A stretch of DNA of 24,586 bases, from contig CAYPQM010000104.1 of NCBI GenBank assembly GCA_964412845.1, forward strand, positions 1 to 24,586, read 5' to 3'. Source of the DNA: JAWWPY01 sp964412845 (GTDB taxonomy: Bacteria > Actinomycetota > Actinomycetes > Streptosporangiales > Streptosporangiaceae). The notes under the pieces are model-generated. The model ran no database searches and was not told the DNA's origin. It saw nothing but the letters and a program-made list of their open reading frames with translations. Numbering within the stretch: position 1 is the first letter of the stretch; the number at the start of each line of letters is the position of its first letter. Shown here piece after piece: positions 6,947 through 15,296 of the stretch. The position numbers and the translations under genes are program-made.

Positions 6947-7642
6947 ATGACTGACGCGCTGCGCCCGCTGCACCGTCCGCGGCTATATGAGCAGTTGGTG
7001 GAGCGTTTGCGGGAATACGTCCGGGAAGTCGGCCTGAAGGCTGGTGACCGGCTGCCGTCCGAGCGTGAGCTGGCCGCCCGGCTGGGAGTGAGCCGCAACA
7101 CGCTGAAGCAGGCGACGGTCGCGCTTGAGGTGCAGGGCGTGCTGGAGATCCGCCACGGCGGTGGCACCTACCTGCGCCGCCGTGACCTCACCGTGGAGCC
7201 GCTGGACACCTTGCTGCAGCGCCGCCAGCTACTGCCGGACATCCTGGACACCAGGGACGCGGTAGAGCCCAAGCTGGCCGCGCTGGCGGCTGAGCGGCGC
7301 ACCGATGCGGACCTGGCCCAGCTGACCTCCGCGTTGGCAGTGATGGCCGACGAGATCGACTGCGGCGAGCTGGGCGAAGAGGGTGACCGGCTGTTCCACC
7401 TCGCCGTCAGCGTGGCCGCGCACAGCCAGATCCTGGCTGAGTTCTACCACCGGCTGGCCCCTCAGGTCACCGAGAGCAGGCGCGAGTCGCTGCGCCAGCC
7501 GGGCAGGCCAGTCAGGTCACTCGCCCAGCACCGGCAGATCTTCGACGCCATCGCGGATGCCGATCCGCGCCGGGCGGCCAAGGCGGCCAGGCAGCATGTC
7601 CGCACGGTCGGTGAGGTCCGGTTGCTCAGCTGGGAACCCTGA
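6947..7642 (+). CDS. GntR-family regulator, FCD subfamily
   Basis: A 231-residue regulator. The N-terminal winged HTH (about 8-75) contains RLPSERELAARLGVSRNTLKQATVALEVQGVLEIRHGGGTYL, the classic GntR core given here in full only as the motif's extent at about residues 35-76. The C-terminal all-helical FCD ligand domain (about 100-225) has DAVEPKLAALAA, the HLAVSVAAHSQIL helix and a late QHRQIFDAIADAD helix; their Asp/His residues fit the metal- and carboxylate-binding site of the family. ATG 6947 is preferred over a GTG at 6893 because the latter adds residues absent from the family. It probably represses the divergent MFS gene. Its stop is 6 bp from the stop of the convergent ABC ATPase. 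Confidence 0.87.
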   Translation: MTDALRPLHRPRLYEQLVERLREYVREVGLKAGDRLPSERELAARLGVSRNTLKQATVALEVQGVLEIRHGGGTYLRRRDLTVEPLDTLLQRRQLLPDILDTRDAVEPKLAALAAERRTDADLAQLTSALAVMADEIDCGELGEEGDRLFHLAVSVAAHSQILAEFYHRLAPQVTESRRESLRQPGRPVRSLAQHRQIFDAIADADPRRAAKAARQHVRTVGEVRLLSWEP

Positions 7643-7648
7643 GCCGGG

Positions 7649-8857
7649 TCACCCGCCAGGGTGGCCGACGGTGAGGCCGGTGTCCGGGTCGAAATAGTGC
7701 AGCCGCTCCACGTCGACCGCGAAGACCGTGCGCTCGCGCGGCTGGATCCGGGCCCGGGGATCGATCCGGGCCACTCCCTCAGTCACCGAGGCGGCGACGA
7801 TCTCGCCCTGCTCCCCTTCCGGGGCGGCCTGGCCGCGCAGCTCGGATTCCTCCCGGACCCGCCGCGCGTCCATGGTGAAGTGCACGAGCTGCTCGCTGCC
7901 GAGCACTTCGACGTACTCCACCTCAGCGGTCAGGCTCGATCCCGGCTCCGGCTCGAGGCCGGCGATGACCGGATCGACCAGGTGCTCAGGCCGGATGCCG
8001 ACGATGATGGTGCGCCCGTGGAAGGCCGCGAGCCCGTCGGTGCGCTTGACCACCGCGGCCGGGAGGGTGAGCTGCTGGCTGCCGAGGGTGAGGGTGGCGC
8101 TGTCCGCGGCGATGTCGAGGCCCGCTTCGTAGAGGTTCATTGATGGTGAGCCGATGAAAGTGGCCACGAAGATGTTGGCCGGCCGGTCGTAGAGTTCCTT
8201 GGGCACCGTGGCCTGCTGCAGGATGCCGTCGCGGAGCACGGCGACCCGGTCTCCCATGGTCATGGCCTCGGTCTGGTCATGCGTGACATAGAGGGTGGCG
8301 GCCCCGATCCGCCGGTGCACGCGGAGCACTTCCGAGCGCATCTGGACCCGGAGCTTCGCGTCAAGGTTGGACAGCGGCTCGTCCATGAGGAACACAGAGG
8401 GCTCCCGCACGATCGCCCGGCCCATCGCGACCCGCTGCCGCTGCCCGCCCGACAGCTGGCGGGGCCGCCGGCCGAGCACCTCGGTGAGGCCCAGCACGGA
8501 GGCGGCCGCGCGGACCTTCTCATCCCGCTGCGCTTTGGGGACCTTCCGGTTCTCCAGCGAGAATCCGATGTTCTGGTGCACGCTCAGGTGCGGGTAGAGC
8601 GCGTAGTTCTGGAACACCATGGCCACGTCACGCTCGCGGGGCGACACGTCGTTGACCACCCGGTCGCCGAACCGGAGCGTGCCGGCGCTGATCTCCTCCA
8701 GCCCCGCGACCATGCGCAGGGCCGTTGTCTTGCCGCACCCGGACGGCCCGACCAGCACCACGAACTCGCCGTCGTCTATGTGCAGGTCGAGGGCGTGCAC
8801 GGCCTCGACGCCGTTCGGATACACCTTCGTCAGGCCTTCGAGTGACACGGTGGACAC
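7649..8857 (-). CDS. Sugar ABC transporter ATPase, MsmK/UgpC type
   Basis: A 402-residue ATPase. Walker A is GPSGCGKTT (about 38-46), then the Q-loop VFQNYALYPH, signature LSGGQRQRVAMGRA (about 135-148), Walker B VFLMDEPLSNLD and switch His in YVTHDQTEA. A C-terminal TOBE/MalK-like regulatory domain (about 235-390) includes GIRPEHL. This type energises carbohydrate importers of the CUT1 family. It starts with GTG at 8857 with GGGAGG 8 nt upstream and follows the second permease by 13 bp, as the last gene of the arabinoside uptake operon. A dedicated ATPase at the end of the operon matters because many actinobacteria share a single MsiK among CUT1 systems. Confidence 0.93.
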   Translation of the reverse strand: MSTVSLEGLTKVYPNGVEAVHALDLHIDDGEFVVLVGPSGCGKTTALRMVAGLEEISAGTLRFGDRVVNDVSPRERDVAMVFQNYALYPHLSVHQNIGFSLENRKVPKAQRDEKVRAAASVLGLTEVLGRRPRQLSGGQRQRVAMGRAIVREPSVFLMDEPLSNLDAKLRVQMRSEVLRVHRRIGAATLYVTHDQTEAMTMGDRVAVLRDGILQQATVPKELYDRPANIFVATFIGSPSMNLYEAGLDIAADSATLTLGSQQLTLPAAVVKRTDGLAAFHGRTIIVGIRPEHLVDPVIAGLEPEPGSSLTAEVEYVEVLGSEQLVHFTMDARRVREESELRGQAAPEGEQGEIVAASVTEGVARIDPRARIQPRERTVFAVDVERLHYFDPDTGLTVGHPGG

Positions 8858-8870
8858 GAGCCCTGCCTCC

Positions 8871-9851
8871 CTAGTTCGCGATGCTGCCCAGCAGCAGGCC
8901 GCTCCGCCAGTACCGCTGCAGGATCAGGAACAGCGCGATCAGCGGGATGATGGTCACCAGGCCGCCGATGACCACCAGCGGGAACAGCTCAGCGTTGCCG
9001 CTGTTCTGCGCCCGCTGGGACCACAGGCCCAGTCCCACCGTCAGCGGGTACAGGTGGTTCTGGGTGAAGATGATCAGCGGCAGGAAGTAGTTGTTCCACA
9101 CGCCGACGACGCTCAGCAGCAGCACGGTCATCAGCCCGGGCACCATCAGCGGCAGCGCGAGCCGGAAGAAGATCCGCACCTCGCTGGCGCCGTCGATGCG
9201 CGCCGCGTCGATCAGCTCGCGGGGGACCGAGACCTCGACGAAGACTTTCATCAGGTAGACGCCGACCGGGCTCACCATGCTCGGCAGGATCATCCCCCAG
9301 ATCGAGTTGATCAGGCCGACCTTGGCGTAGGTCAGGTACAGCGGCAGGGTGATGGCGGTGATCGGGACCAGCAGGGCCGCGATCACCAGGTAGAACAGCA
9401 CCCTGGAGGTGCGGAAGTTGAACCGCGCGAAGCCGTAACCGGCCAGCGCGGCCAGCGCGGTGGCGCCACCGCCGCCGAGCACCGCGTACAGCGCCGTGTT
9501 GCCGAACCACTGGAAGTAGGTCCCGTAGCCATCCACGTTCTGGAACAGCAGCGAGAAGTTACGGCCCAGGACAATCGGCAACGAGAACCAGAAACCGAAC
9601 GACTCGAAGATGTTGGCCTGCGTCTTCGTGGAGTTGATGATGATCCAGACGATCGGGATCAGGGTGAAGACCGCGAACGCCGCGCAGATCACCGTGATGA
9701 CGGTGACGGTGCCGCGGCGCAGGCCGTAGTACTCGATCGGGATCTCGGGGGTGTCGTCGTCCCGGTTGCGGCGGCGCCGGCGACGACCCGGCTGGGCCGG
9801 CGGGGGAGGCTCCGCGGCCCGGCCGTGACTGACAACGGTGACAGTGCTCAA
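8871..9851 (-). CDS. Sugar ABC transporter permease, MalG/AraQ type (CUT1)
   Basis: A 326-residue, six-helix inner-membrane permease with an N-terminal Pro- and Arg-rich cytosolic extension of about 45 residues. The ATPase-coupling EAA loop reads ELIDAARIDGASEVRIFFR (about 213-231), the canonical form for this family. The start is TTG at 9851; its TTGA overlaps the stop of the preceding permease, and GGAGGGG lies 9 nt upstream. No ATG or GTG competes near this position. It pairs with the upstream permease to form the channel for the sugar imported by the lipoprotein binding protein. Confidence 0.92.
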   Translation of the reverse strand: MSTVTVVSHGRAAEPPPPAQPGRRRRRRNRDDDTPEIPIEYYGLRRGTVTVITVICAAFAVFTLIPIVWIIINSTKTQANIFESFGFWFSLPIVLGRNFSLLFQNVDGYGTYFQWFGNTALYAVLGGGGATALAALAGYGFARFNFRTSRVLFYLVIAALLVPITAITLPLYLTYAKVGLINSIWGMILPSMVSPVGVYLMKVFVEVSVPRELIDAARIDGASEVRIFFRLALPLMVPGLMTVLLLSVVGVWNNYFLPLIIFTQNHLYPLTVGLGLWSQRAQNSGNAELFPLVVIGGLVTIIPLIALFLILQRYWRSGLLLGSIAN

Positions 9852-10795
9852 CTGAGTTCACCCCTCCGGCGGCGGAAGAACAGCGATGAGACCGAGATGA
9901 TGACGATCACCAGGCCCAGGATCACGGCGGCGGCAGCGGCGAGGCCGTACTGCCCGCCCGCGATGGCGGTGTTGTAGATGTACAGGGTGGGGGTGAAGTT
10001 GATCGAGATCGCCTGATTCTGGAAGTACGCCAGGATCAGCGGCTCGGTGAAAAGCTGCAGCGCGCCGATGGTGTTGATGAACACCAGCAAGACGATGGCC
10101 GGGCGGACCATCGGGAGTTTCACCTTCAGGATGATCCTCCACAGCGGGGTGTCGTCCAGGATGGCCGCCTCGATGACATCCCTGGGCACCGATCTCAGCG
10201 CGGTGTAGAGGATCAGCATGTTGTAGCCGGTCCACTCCCAGATCACGATGACGATGATCGACGGGAGGATGAGGTTCGTCGAGAAGAAGTTGGTGTTGTG
10301 CAGGCCGATCCCGCTGGCGAAATGCACGAACGGGCCGAACTGCGGCTCCAGCAGGAAGGACCACATCACCGCGCCGACCACGGCGGGCACGGCGAACGGG
10401 ATGAAGAAGATGGTGCGGAACAGGGTCCCGTATTTCGCGACCCCCAGGTCGAAGATCGTCGCGAAGAAGAAGGCGATGGCCAGCATCACCGGGATCTGGA
10501 TGGCCGCGAAGATGACCACCCGGATGACGCCGGACCAGAACTCGCCCGACTCCAGGGTCTGCGTGTAGTTCGCCGCCCCGGTGAAGACCGTGCCGCCGAT
10601 GATGCGGGTGGTGTACAGGCTGGTGTAGACCGCGTACCCGAGCGGCGCGAGCATGAAGATCAGGAAAGCGGCGAGGAACGGGGCGACGAACCAGAAGCCC
10701 CGGCGGTCCCGCCGGTGGATCCACGCCGACTGCACCAGGTGGCTCCGCGGGCCCGGCGTGCGCCCCGGTGCCCGGGTGGTGGTGCCGTTCAGCAA
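9848..10795 (-). CDS. Sugar ABC transporter permease, MalF type (CUT1)
   Basis: A 315-residue permease with about six membrane helices, beginning with FWFVAPFLAAFLIFMLAP. The EAA loop is VIEAAILDDTPLWRIILKVKLP (about residues 220-241), where the usual Gly of the DGA motif is Asp. The frame stays open to 10906, but that would overlap the binding-protein gene and the intergenic hairpin. A TTG at 10795 with a textbook AAGGAG (10802-10807) six bases upstream is the convincing start. With the MalG-type partner it forms the transport channel. The hairpin before it probably lowers its expression relative to the binding protein. Confidence 0.9.
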   Translation of the reverse strand: MLNGTTTRAPGRTPGPRSHLVQSAWIHRRDRRGFWFVAPFLAAFLIFMLAPLGYAVYTSLYTTRIIGGTVFTGAANYTQTLESGEFWSGVIRVVIFAAIQIPVMLAIAFFFATIFDLGVAKYGTLFRTIFFIPFAVPAVVGAVMWSFLLEPQFGPFVHFASGIGLHNTNFFSTNLILPSIIVIVIWEWTGYNMLILYTALRSVPRDVIEAAILDDTPLWRIILKVKLPMVRPAIVLLVFINTIGALQLFTEPLILAYFQNQAISINFTPTLYIYNTAIAGGQYGLAAAAAVILGLVIVIISVSSLFFRRRRGELS

Positions 10796-10814
10796 CGCGT
10801 GCTCCTTCCGGTGC

Positions 10815-10851
10815 GGGGTGCCCGCCGGGCCGGCGGCCCGGCGGGCACCCC
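10815..10851 (-). promoter_or_regulatory. Perfect 17-bp intercistronic hairpin between binding-protein and permease genes
   Basis: Bases 10815-10831 are exactly complementary to 10835-10851 with a 3-nt loop. It starts 6 bp after the binding-protein stop and ends 8 bp before the permease Shine-Dalgarno. No T tract follows. Its position matches the intercistronic hairpins known downstream of binding-protein genes such as malE, which protect the upstream mRNA and reduce downstream readthrough; that role is inferred here. Confidence 0.8.
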
Positions 10852-10856
10852 AAGGA

Positions 10857-12278
10857 TCAGCCTGAGACCGTGAAGCCCTGCTGCTTCGCGTAGTTCGCCA
10901 GGACATTCTGGAAATTCTTGAACGCCTGCGCCAGTGTCGTCTTACCGCTGAGCACGCCGGCGAACACGGTGTTGGCCTGGGTGAGCGCCTCGGTCATGAA
11001 CGGGGGCCACGGCACGCCGTGGATATTGCTGGCCGCGGCGGTGAACGCCTCGCCAGGATGCGAGGACCCGGACACCGGGACCGTGATGCTCTTGTAGGAC
11101 GGATCGCCCAGCAGCGGCAGGTAGGTCGGGAACAGGGAGGATGGCGGTGTCTTGGTGATGTTCCAGGACGCGTCGGTCCCGTTCAGCCACTCGGCGAACT
11201 GGGCCGCCGCGGCCGGGTGCGCGCTCTGCTTGAAGACCGGGTAGGTCGAGCCGCCCCAGTTCGCCGCGACGTTCGCGCCGGCCGTCCACTGCGGGAGGGC
11301 CGCGGCGCGCCACACGCCGACCGAGGACTTGGCGTCGGGTGCGAAGTAGGACGGGCCCCACGCGGAACTGAGCCAGCTCGCGTCGATGCCCTTGTCCATG
11401 TCGGCGAAGGACGTGGCGGACACGTCGGTGGTGCCGTTGACCTCCTTGGCGTCGATCAGCTTCTGCCAGTAGCTCGCGAATGCCATCTGGGCCGGCCCGG
11501 TCCAGTTGATGCCTACTGTGCTGCCACCGCTGTAGGTGAACGGCCAGGCGTTGGCCTGGGCCATCAGGCTCATCACCCACTGCAGGTCCGTCGCGGCGAA
11601 GTTGGTGATGAACGCGGCCGGGTCAGCCTTCTTGAGCTTGGCGGCGGCGGCAGCGAACTGCGCCCAGGTGGTCGGCGGGGTGATGTGGTACTTGGCCAGC
11701 AGAGCGGAGTTGTAGTAGAAGGCCATCGGCCCGGCGTCGCCGGGCATGGCGTAGACCGCGGACCCCTGGCTGACTTCCTGCCACGCCCACGGGACGAACT
11801 TGCTCTTATAGTTGTTGGCGCCGTACTTGGTCAGGTCCACCACGCTGTGCGTGATCTCGAACGACGGGAGCTCGTCGAACTCGACCTCGGCCACGTCGGG
11901 GGCTCCGGAGCCGGCCTTGAGCGCGTTCGAGATCGCGACGTACTGCGGGCTGCCCGCGCCCACATCTTCGAGCGTGACGCAGATGTTGGGGTGGCTGGAG
12001 TTGAAGGCGGTGACGGCCCGGGCGATGCCGGGCACCCAGGCCCAGAAAGTGATCTTCGTTGCACTGGAGGACTTGCAGGATGCGCCGGCCAGCACCGACA
12101 CACTGGGGCTGGCGCTCGCACTGGACGAGCTGGAGGGGGCGGCGCTGGTGCCGCCACTGCTGCCGCAGCCGGCCAGCACCGACACGGCGACCACTCCGGC
12201 GAGCCCGGCCGCCGTGCGCCCTGCCATGAATCTGGGTCCGCGGGGGCGGCCCAGGTGCCAACGCGTGGTCAAAGTCAT
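10857..12278 (-). CDS. Extracellular sugar-binding lipoprotein of a CUT1 ABC transporter
   Basis: A 473-residue lipoprotein. Its signal peptide ends in the lipobox VLAGC (Cys38 from the chosen start), followed by a Ser/Ala-rich linker and a family-1 extracellular solute-binding fold. Recognisable segments include ITFWAWVPG, APDVAEVEFDELPSF, MAFYYNSALLAKY, and Trp-rich patches typical of oligosaccharide pockets. ATG 12278 is chosen because AGGAG lies 10 nt upstream; a second ATG at 12296 lies before that site. In this operon, directly after an arabinofuranosidase, its ligand is probably an arabino-oligosaccharide or L-arabinose-decorated oligomer. That specificity is inferred from context. Confidence 0.9.
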   Translation of the reverse strand: MTLTTRWHLGRPRGPRFMAGRTAAGLAGVVAVSVLAGCGSSGGTSAAPSSSSSASASPSVSVLAGASCKSSSATKITFWAWVPGIARAVTAFNSSHPNICVTLEDVGAGSPQYVAISNALKAGSGAPDVAEVEFDELPSFEITHSVVDLTKYGANNYKSKFVPWAWQEVSQGSAVYAMPGDAGPMAFYYNSALLAKYHITPPTTWAQFAAAAAKLKKADPAAFITNFAATDLQWVMSLMAQANAWPFTYSGGSTVGINWTGPAQMAFASYWQKLIDAKEVNGTTDVSATSFADMDKGIDASWLSSAWGPSYFAPDAKSSVGVWRAAALPQWTAGANVAANWGGSTYPVFKQSAHPAAAAQFAEWLNGTDASWNITKTPPSSLFPTYLPLLGDPSYKSITVPVSGSSHPGEAFTAAASNIHGVPWPPFMTEALTQANTVFAGVLSGKTTLAQAFKNFQNVLANYAKQQGFTVSG

Positions 12279-12326
12279 GTTCGCAAAACTCCTCATGTTG
12301 AGTTGCTTTCTCGCTACTTCTGGGAG

Positions 12327-12363
12327 CAGCCCGCCGGCCAGGGCCCGGGGAGGGGCCAGGCTG
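12327..12363 (-). repeat. Imperfect hairpin between GH51 and binding-protein genes
   Basis: CAGCC (12327-12331) pairs with GGCTG (12359-12363), and an inner GGCCC/GGGCC pair forms (42-46 with 53-57 of 12300). It lies a few bases after the GH51 stop and before the binding-protein ribosome site. A processing or mRNA-stability role is possible but weakly supported. Confidence 0.3.
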
Positions 12364-12367
12364 GGGG

Positions 12368-13849
12368 CTACTGGCTGGCCGTCGCCACCTCGATGACGGT
12401 GAACGACTGCGGTGGGAGAGTGAGGGTGAGCGTGGCGCCCTTCGGGGTCTCCGAGCCCTCTTCCAGGTACGCGCCCTCGACATCGGGTAGAACGCGGGCC
12501 GCGCGCCCGCGCTCCGCGGTGACCGTCCGGACCTCGGCGACGCTGTCGAACACGAGGTCACGGAGGACTATCTCGGTGATTTCCGGCTCATCGGGACTCC
12601 TGTTCACGAGCGTGACGGCGAGCCTGGCGCGGTCGCTGGACGTGGTCGCCGCGGCGTCCACGAGGTGGAACGGGCCCAGGTCAGCGACCCGGTGCGGCCA
12701 GCGGCTGTGGTGGTCGGCGCCGAGCGGGCTGACCATCGGGCCGGTCACGTGGACGTCCGCCGCGAGGTCCAGTGCCACCTGCGAGTGCAGCAGCACCGGA
12801 TAGTAGATCGGCTGGGTGACGGCGGTGTCCGGGGTGGTCACGATCGGCGCGATCGCGTTGACCATCTGCGCGAGGTTCGCCATCCGGACCCAGGCGCAGT
12901 TGCGGATGAAGATGTTCAGGTAGGTGCCCACGGCGAGCGCGTCGGAGAAGGTGTAGCGCTCCTCCAGCGCGCCCTCGGGCTCACGGAACCAGACGTTCCA
13001 TTCGTCGTAGGCGAGTCGTGGCGGCTGGGCGATCTTCTTGACGTACGCGGCCCGCTCGATCAGCGCACGCGCGCAGTTGATGGCGCGCTCCGCCTGATGC
13101 GGCTGGAGCACGTTGGTCCAGTAGTCGCCGGACCCGGTGTAGATGTGCAGCGAGTGGTAGTCCACCAGCGCGGCCATGCCGTCGATGACCACGCGGTCCC
13201 AGTCGTTCCAGCCGTTCATCCCGCAGCTGACCAGCTGCGCGTTCGGGTCGATCATCTTGATGGCCCGGGCCCACCGGGAGGCGGTCCGCACGTACTCCTC
13301 GGCGGACAGCGCACCAACCTGCCAGTCCCCGTACATCTCGTTGCCGAGACCCCAGTAGCGCACCTGGTACGGCGCCGTCCGGCCGTTCTCCTTGCGCCGC
13401 GCCGCCCAGGCGGTATCGCCTGATCTGTTGCAGTACTCCACCCAGGCGAGTGCCTCTTCCAGCGAGCCGGTGCCCATGTTCAGGCAGATGTAGGGCTCCG
13501 TGCCAAGTTCGGCGCAGTACTCCAGGAATTCATCAGTTCCGAAACGATTGGATTCCTCACCTCCCCAGGCGAGTTCGGGCCGCCGGGGCCGCGAGTCCTG
13601 GGGGCCGATGCCGTCGGTCCAGTGGTAGTTGCTGACGAAGTTGCCGCCCGGCCAGCGCAGCACGCCCATCCGCAGCTCGCGCAGCAGCCCGAGCACGTCA
13701 CCGCGGAACCCCCGGGCGTCGGCCAGGGGTGAGCCCTCCGCATAGAGCCCGCCGTAGATACAGCGGCCGAGGTGCTCAACGAAGCCACCGAACACGTTAC
13801 GGTCCAGGGAACCGAGCTGCCGGGCAGGGTCCACCACGATCCGGGTCAC
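12368..13849 (-). CDS. abfA: Alpha-L-arabinofuranosidase, GH51
   Basis: A 493-residue enzyme of the usual GH51 length: a (beta/alpha)8 barrel followed by a beta-sandwich. It hydrolyses terminal non-reducing alpha-L-arabinofuranosyl residues from arabinan, arabinoxylan or arabinogalactan oligomers. The acid/base is Glu171 (WGLGNEMYG) and the nucleophile Glu283 (AYDEWNVWF). The N-terminal GGFVEHLGRCIYGGL and MGVLRWPGGNF motifs are diagnostic. It has no signal peptide, so it acts in the cytosol on imported oligosaccharides, which fits the ABC importer encoded next. The start is GTG at 13849, overlapping the LacI stop as GTGA, so translation is probably coupled. Confidence 0.95.
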   Translation of the reverse strand: MTRIVVDPARQLGSLDRNVFGGFVEHLGRCIYGGLYAEGSPLADARGFRGDVLGLLRELRMGVLRWPGGNFVSNYHWTDGIGPQDSRPRRPELAWGGEESNRFGTDEFLEYCAELGTEPYICLNMGTGSLEEALAWVEYCNRSGDTAWAARRKENGRTAPYQVRYWGLGNEMYGDWQVGALSAEEYVRTASRWARAIKMIDPNAQLVSCGMNGWNDWDRVVIDGMAALVDYHSLHIYTGSGDYWTNVLQPHQAERAINCARALIERAAYVKKIAQPPRLAYDEWNVWFREPEGALEERYTFSDALAVGTYLNIFIRNCAWVRMANLAQMVNAIAPIVTTPDTAVTQPIYYPVLLHSQVALDLAADVHVTGPMVSPLGADHHSRWPHRVADLGPFHLVDAAATTSSDRARLAVTLVNRSPDEPEITEIVLRDLVFDSVAEVRTVTAERGRAARVLPDVEGAYLEEGSETPKGATLTLTLPPQSFTVIEVATASQ

Positions 13850-14979
13850 GAGTCCTCCGATTCAGTGTGTGCGGTGCTGGCGATACTCCGTGGGCTGGCG
13901 ATGCTCTGTGGCCTGGCGATGCTCTGTGGGCTGGTACCGCTGTGTGGGCTGGCGAGGTGCGGGAGCCGGCCGCCGCAGGAATCCCGCACGATCAGCTCGA
14001 CCGGAAGCAGCCGGACCGGTTTCTCCGGTGTGGGCTCTCCGGCGATGCTGCGCAGCAGGAGCTCGACAGCCTGCTCGCCGGTCTCCGCGAACGGGACCCG
14101 CAGCGAGGACAGCGAGGGGGTCAGGTATTCGGCAAAGGGCATGTCGTCGCAGCTCACCACCGCGATGTCGGCGGGGACCCGGCGGCCGGCGGTGGCCAGC
14201 GCGCCCAGCACGCCGATCGCCATGGTGTCGCTGTGCACGAAGATGGCCGTCATCCCCGGGTCCCGTTCCAGCAGCAGCCGGGTCGCGGCCGCTGCGGTGC
14301 CCGGGGTCCAGTCCGCCTCGACGGCCAGCTCCTCGCCGGGCTCGATGCCAGATTCGCGCAGCGCGTCCTCGTAGCCGTGCAGCCGGCTGCGCACCACATG
14401 GCGGCGGAACGGGCCGGTCACCGTGCCGATCGAGGTGTGGCCGAGCTGGATCAGGTGCTGGGTGGCGAGCCGGGCGCCTTCCCGGTGGTTCGAGCCGACG
14501 AGCGGGACGCCGCCGCCCGGCACGTGGTGCAGGCTCACCGCGGGCACGTACCGGCGCAGCAGCTCCGCGACCTCCGGGTCCTCCTCCAGCTGGGGCGCGG
14601 CGGCGATCATCCCGTCGACCCGCCGGTCGAGCAGCATCCGGACGACCGCCGCGCCGTCCTCACCCCCCTGGGCCAGGTTCCCGACCAGCACGGCGTGCCC
14701 GTGGCGGCGGGCGGTGCGCTCCGCGGCCACCGCGAACTGGGCCAGCGCGCCGTCGGTCATGTCCCCCGCAATGAGCCCGATGGTGGCCGTCGTCCGCTGC
14801 ACGAGGCTCCTGGCGACGGTGTTCGGCCGGTAGCCGAGCTGCTCGGCGACCTCGATGATCCGCGCTGCCGTCTCGGCCGACACCCGCACGTTCCCGCCGT
14901 TCAGTACCTTGCTGGCGGTCTGGAAGCTGACCCCGGCCCGCGCCGCGACTTCCTTGATCGAGACGTACCGACGTGCCAT
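13846..14979 (-). CDS. LacI-family regulator of the arabinoside operon
   Basis: A 377-residue regulator. The HTH is at residues 7-28 (SIKEVAARAGVSFQTASKVL), the hinge helix near 50-60 (NTVARSLV), and a periplasmic-binding-protein-like effector domain spans about 63-335 with SCDDMPFAEYLTPSLSSLRVPF near its end. The C-terminus carries an unusual QSIAxP hexapeptide repeat of about 25 residues. It is the first gene of the operon, and a LacI-type palindrome lies at the predicted transcription start 36 bp upstream, so autoregulation is likely. The inducer is probably an arabinose-containing saccharide. Confidence 0.9.
   Translation of the reverse strand: MARRYVSIKEVAARAGVSFQTASKVLNGGNVRVSAETAARIIEVAEQLGYRPNTVARSLVQRTTATIGLIAGDMTDGALAQFAVAAERTARRHGHAVLVGNLAQGGEDGAAVVRMLLDRRVDGMIAAAPQLEEDPEVAELLRRYVPAVSLHHVPGGGVPLVGSNHREGARLATQHLIQLGHTSIGTVTGPFRRHVVRSRLHGYEDALRESGIEPGEELAVEADWTPGTAAAATRLLLERDPGMTAIFVHSDTMAIGVLGALATAGRRVPADIAVVSCDDMPFAEYLTPSLSSLRVPFAETGEQAVELLLRSIAGEPTPEKPVRLLPVELIVRDSCGGRLPHLASPHSGTSPQSIARPQSIASPRSIASTAHTESEDS
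13877..13957. repeat. 18-bp tandem repeat in the 3' end of the LacI gene
   Basis: Four 18-bp units (13877, 13895, 13913, 13931) plus a partial fifth share the form CTGGCGATnCTCTGTGGG. They encode the C-terminal QSIAxP repeat of the regulator. The units are close enough for slipped-strand length change. Confidence 0.8.
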
Positions 14980-15014
14980 CTGTGCCCTGCCGTGTCCTGG
15001 CTCGTGACAGTGAA

Positions 15015-15059
15015 CGAACGTTCGCCTAGAAAGTACGATTCCAGTTCATCGCGGGTCAA
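15015..15059 (-). promoter_or_regulatory. Promoter and LacI-type operator of the arabinoside operon
   Basis: Reading leftwards, TTGACC (15059-15054), an 18-bp spacer and TACTTT (15035-15030, fits TAnnnT) form a plausible promoter. The perfect palindrome CGAACGTTCG (15024-15015) starts six bases after the -10, so it would cover the transcription start. It has the central CG and A/T flanks typical of LacI-family operators. The regulator gene begins 36 bp further on. Confidence 0.6.
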
Positions 15060-15190
15060 GACACGTTTCGGTCACGTTTTTCCTGGGTTATGCCGGAATT
15101 ACGCCTGGTGATCGGCAGGTTCGGAACGGGACTTCGTCACGGTGCGTGCCCGATCGGCCAGGGCCCGGCACTATTTGGCTCACCGAGCGT

Positions 15191-15202
15191 GCGAACGTTC
15201 GC
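15191..15202. promoter_or_regulatory. Second LacI-type palindrome
   Basis: GCGAACGTTCGC is a perfect 12-bp palindrome containing the same CGAACGTTCG core as 15015-15024. The centres are 177 bp apart, about 17 helical turns. It could be an auxiliary operator for looping, or an operator for rightward transcription toward the sensor kinases. Confidence 0.5.
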
Positions 15203-15266
15203 GCGGCCGCCCGCTGGCCAGCGGTCCGCCAGCCGTTGTCGCAGGCGCGGGGCCCAGACCTCGATG

Positions 15267-15296
15267 TTTGATTACAAAAAGTATATATTTGATTAC
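15267..15296 (+). promoter_or_regulatory. AT-rich patch with direct repeat upstream of the kinase pair
   Basis: TTTGATTAC occurs at 15267-15275 and 15288-15296, exactly 21 bp apart (two helical turns), with TATATAT between. It is the most AT-rich stretch of the window. It is a likely promoter/activator-binding region for the kinase genes, but no canonical -35/-10 pair could be fixed. GGGAGG at 15320-15325 lies downstream. Confidence 0.45.

Noticed and set aside
8619..9977. Rightward 452-codon frame opposite the permease and ATPase
   Set aside because: Low-complexity Asp, Gln and Arg composition, and it is antisense to conserved ABC genes.
11019..12803. Rightward 594-codon frame opposite the binding protein and GH51 genes
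   Set aside because: No domain and no ribosome site, spanning two strongly supported genes on the other strand.
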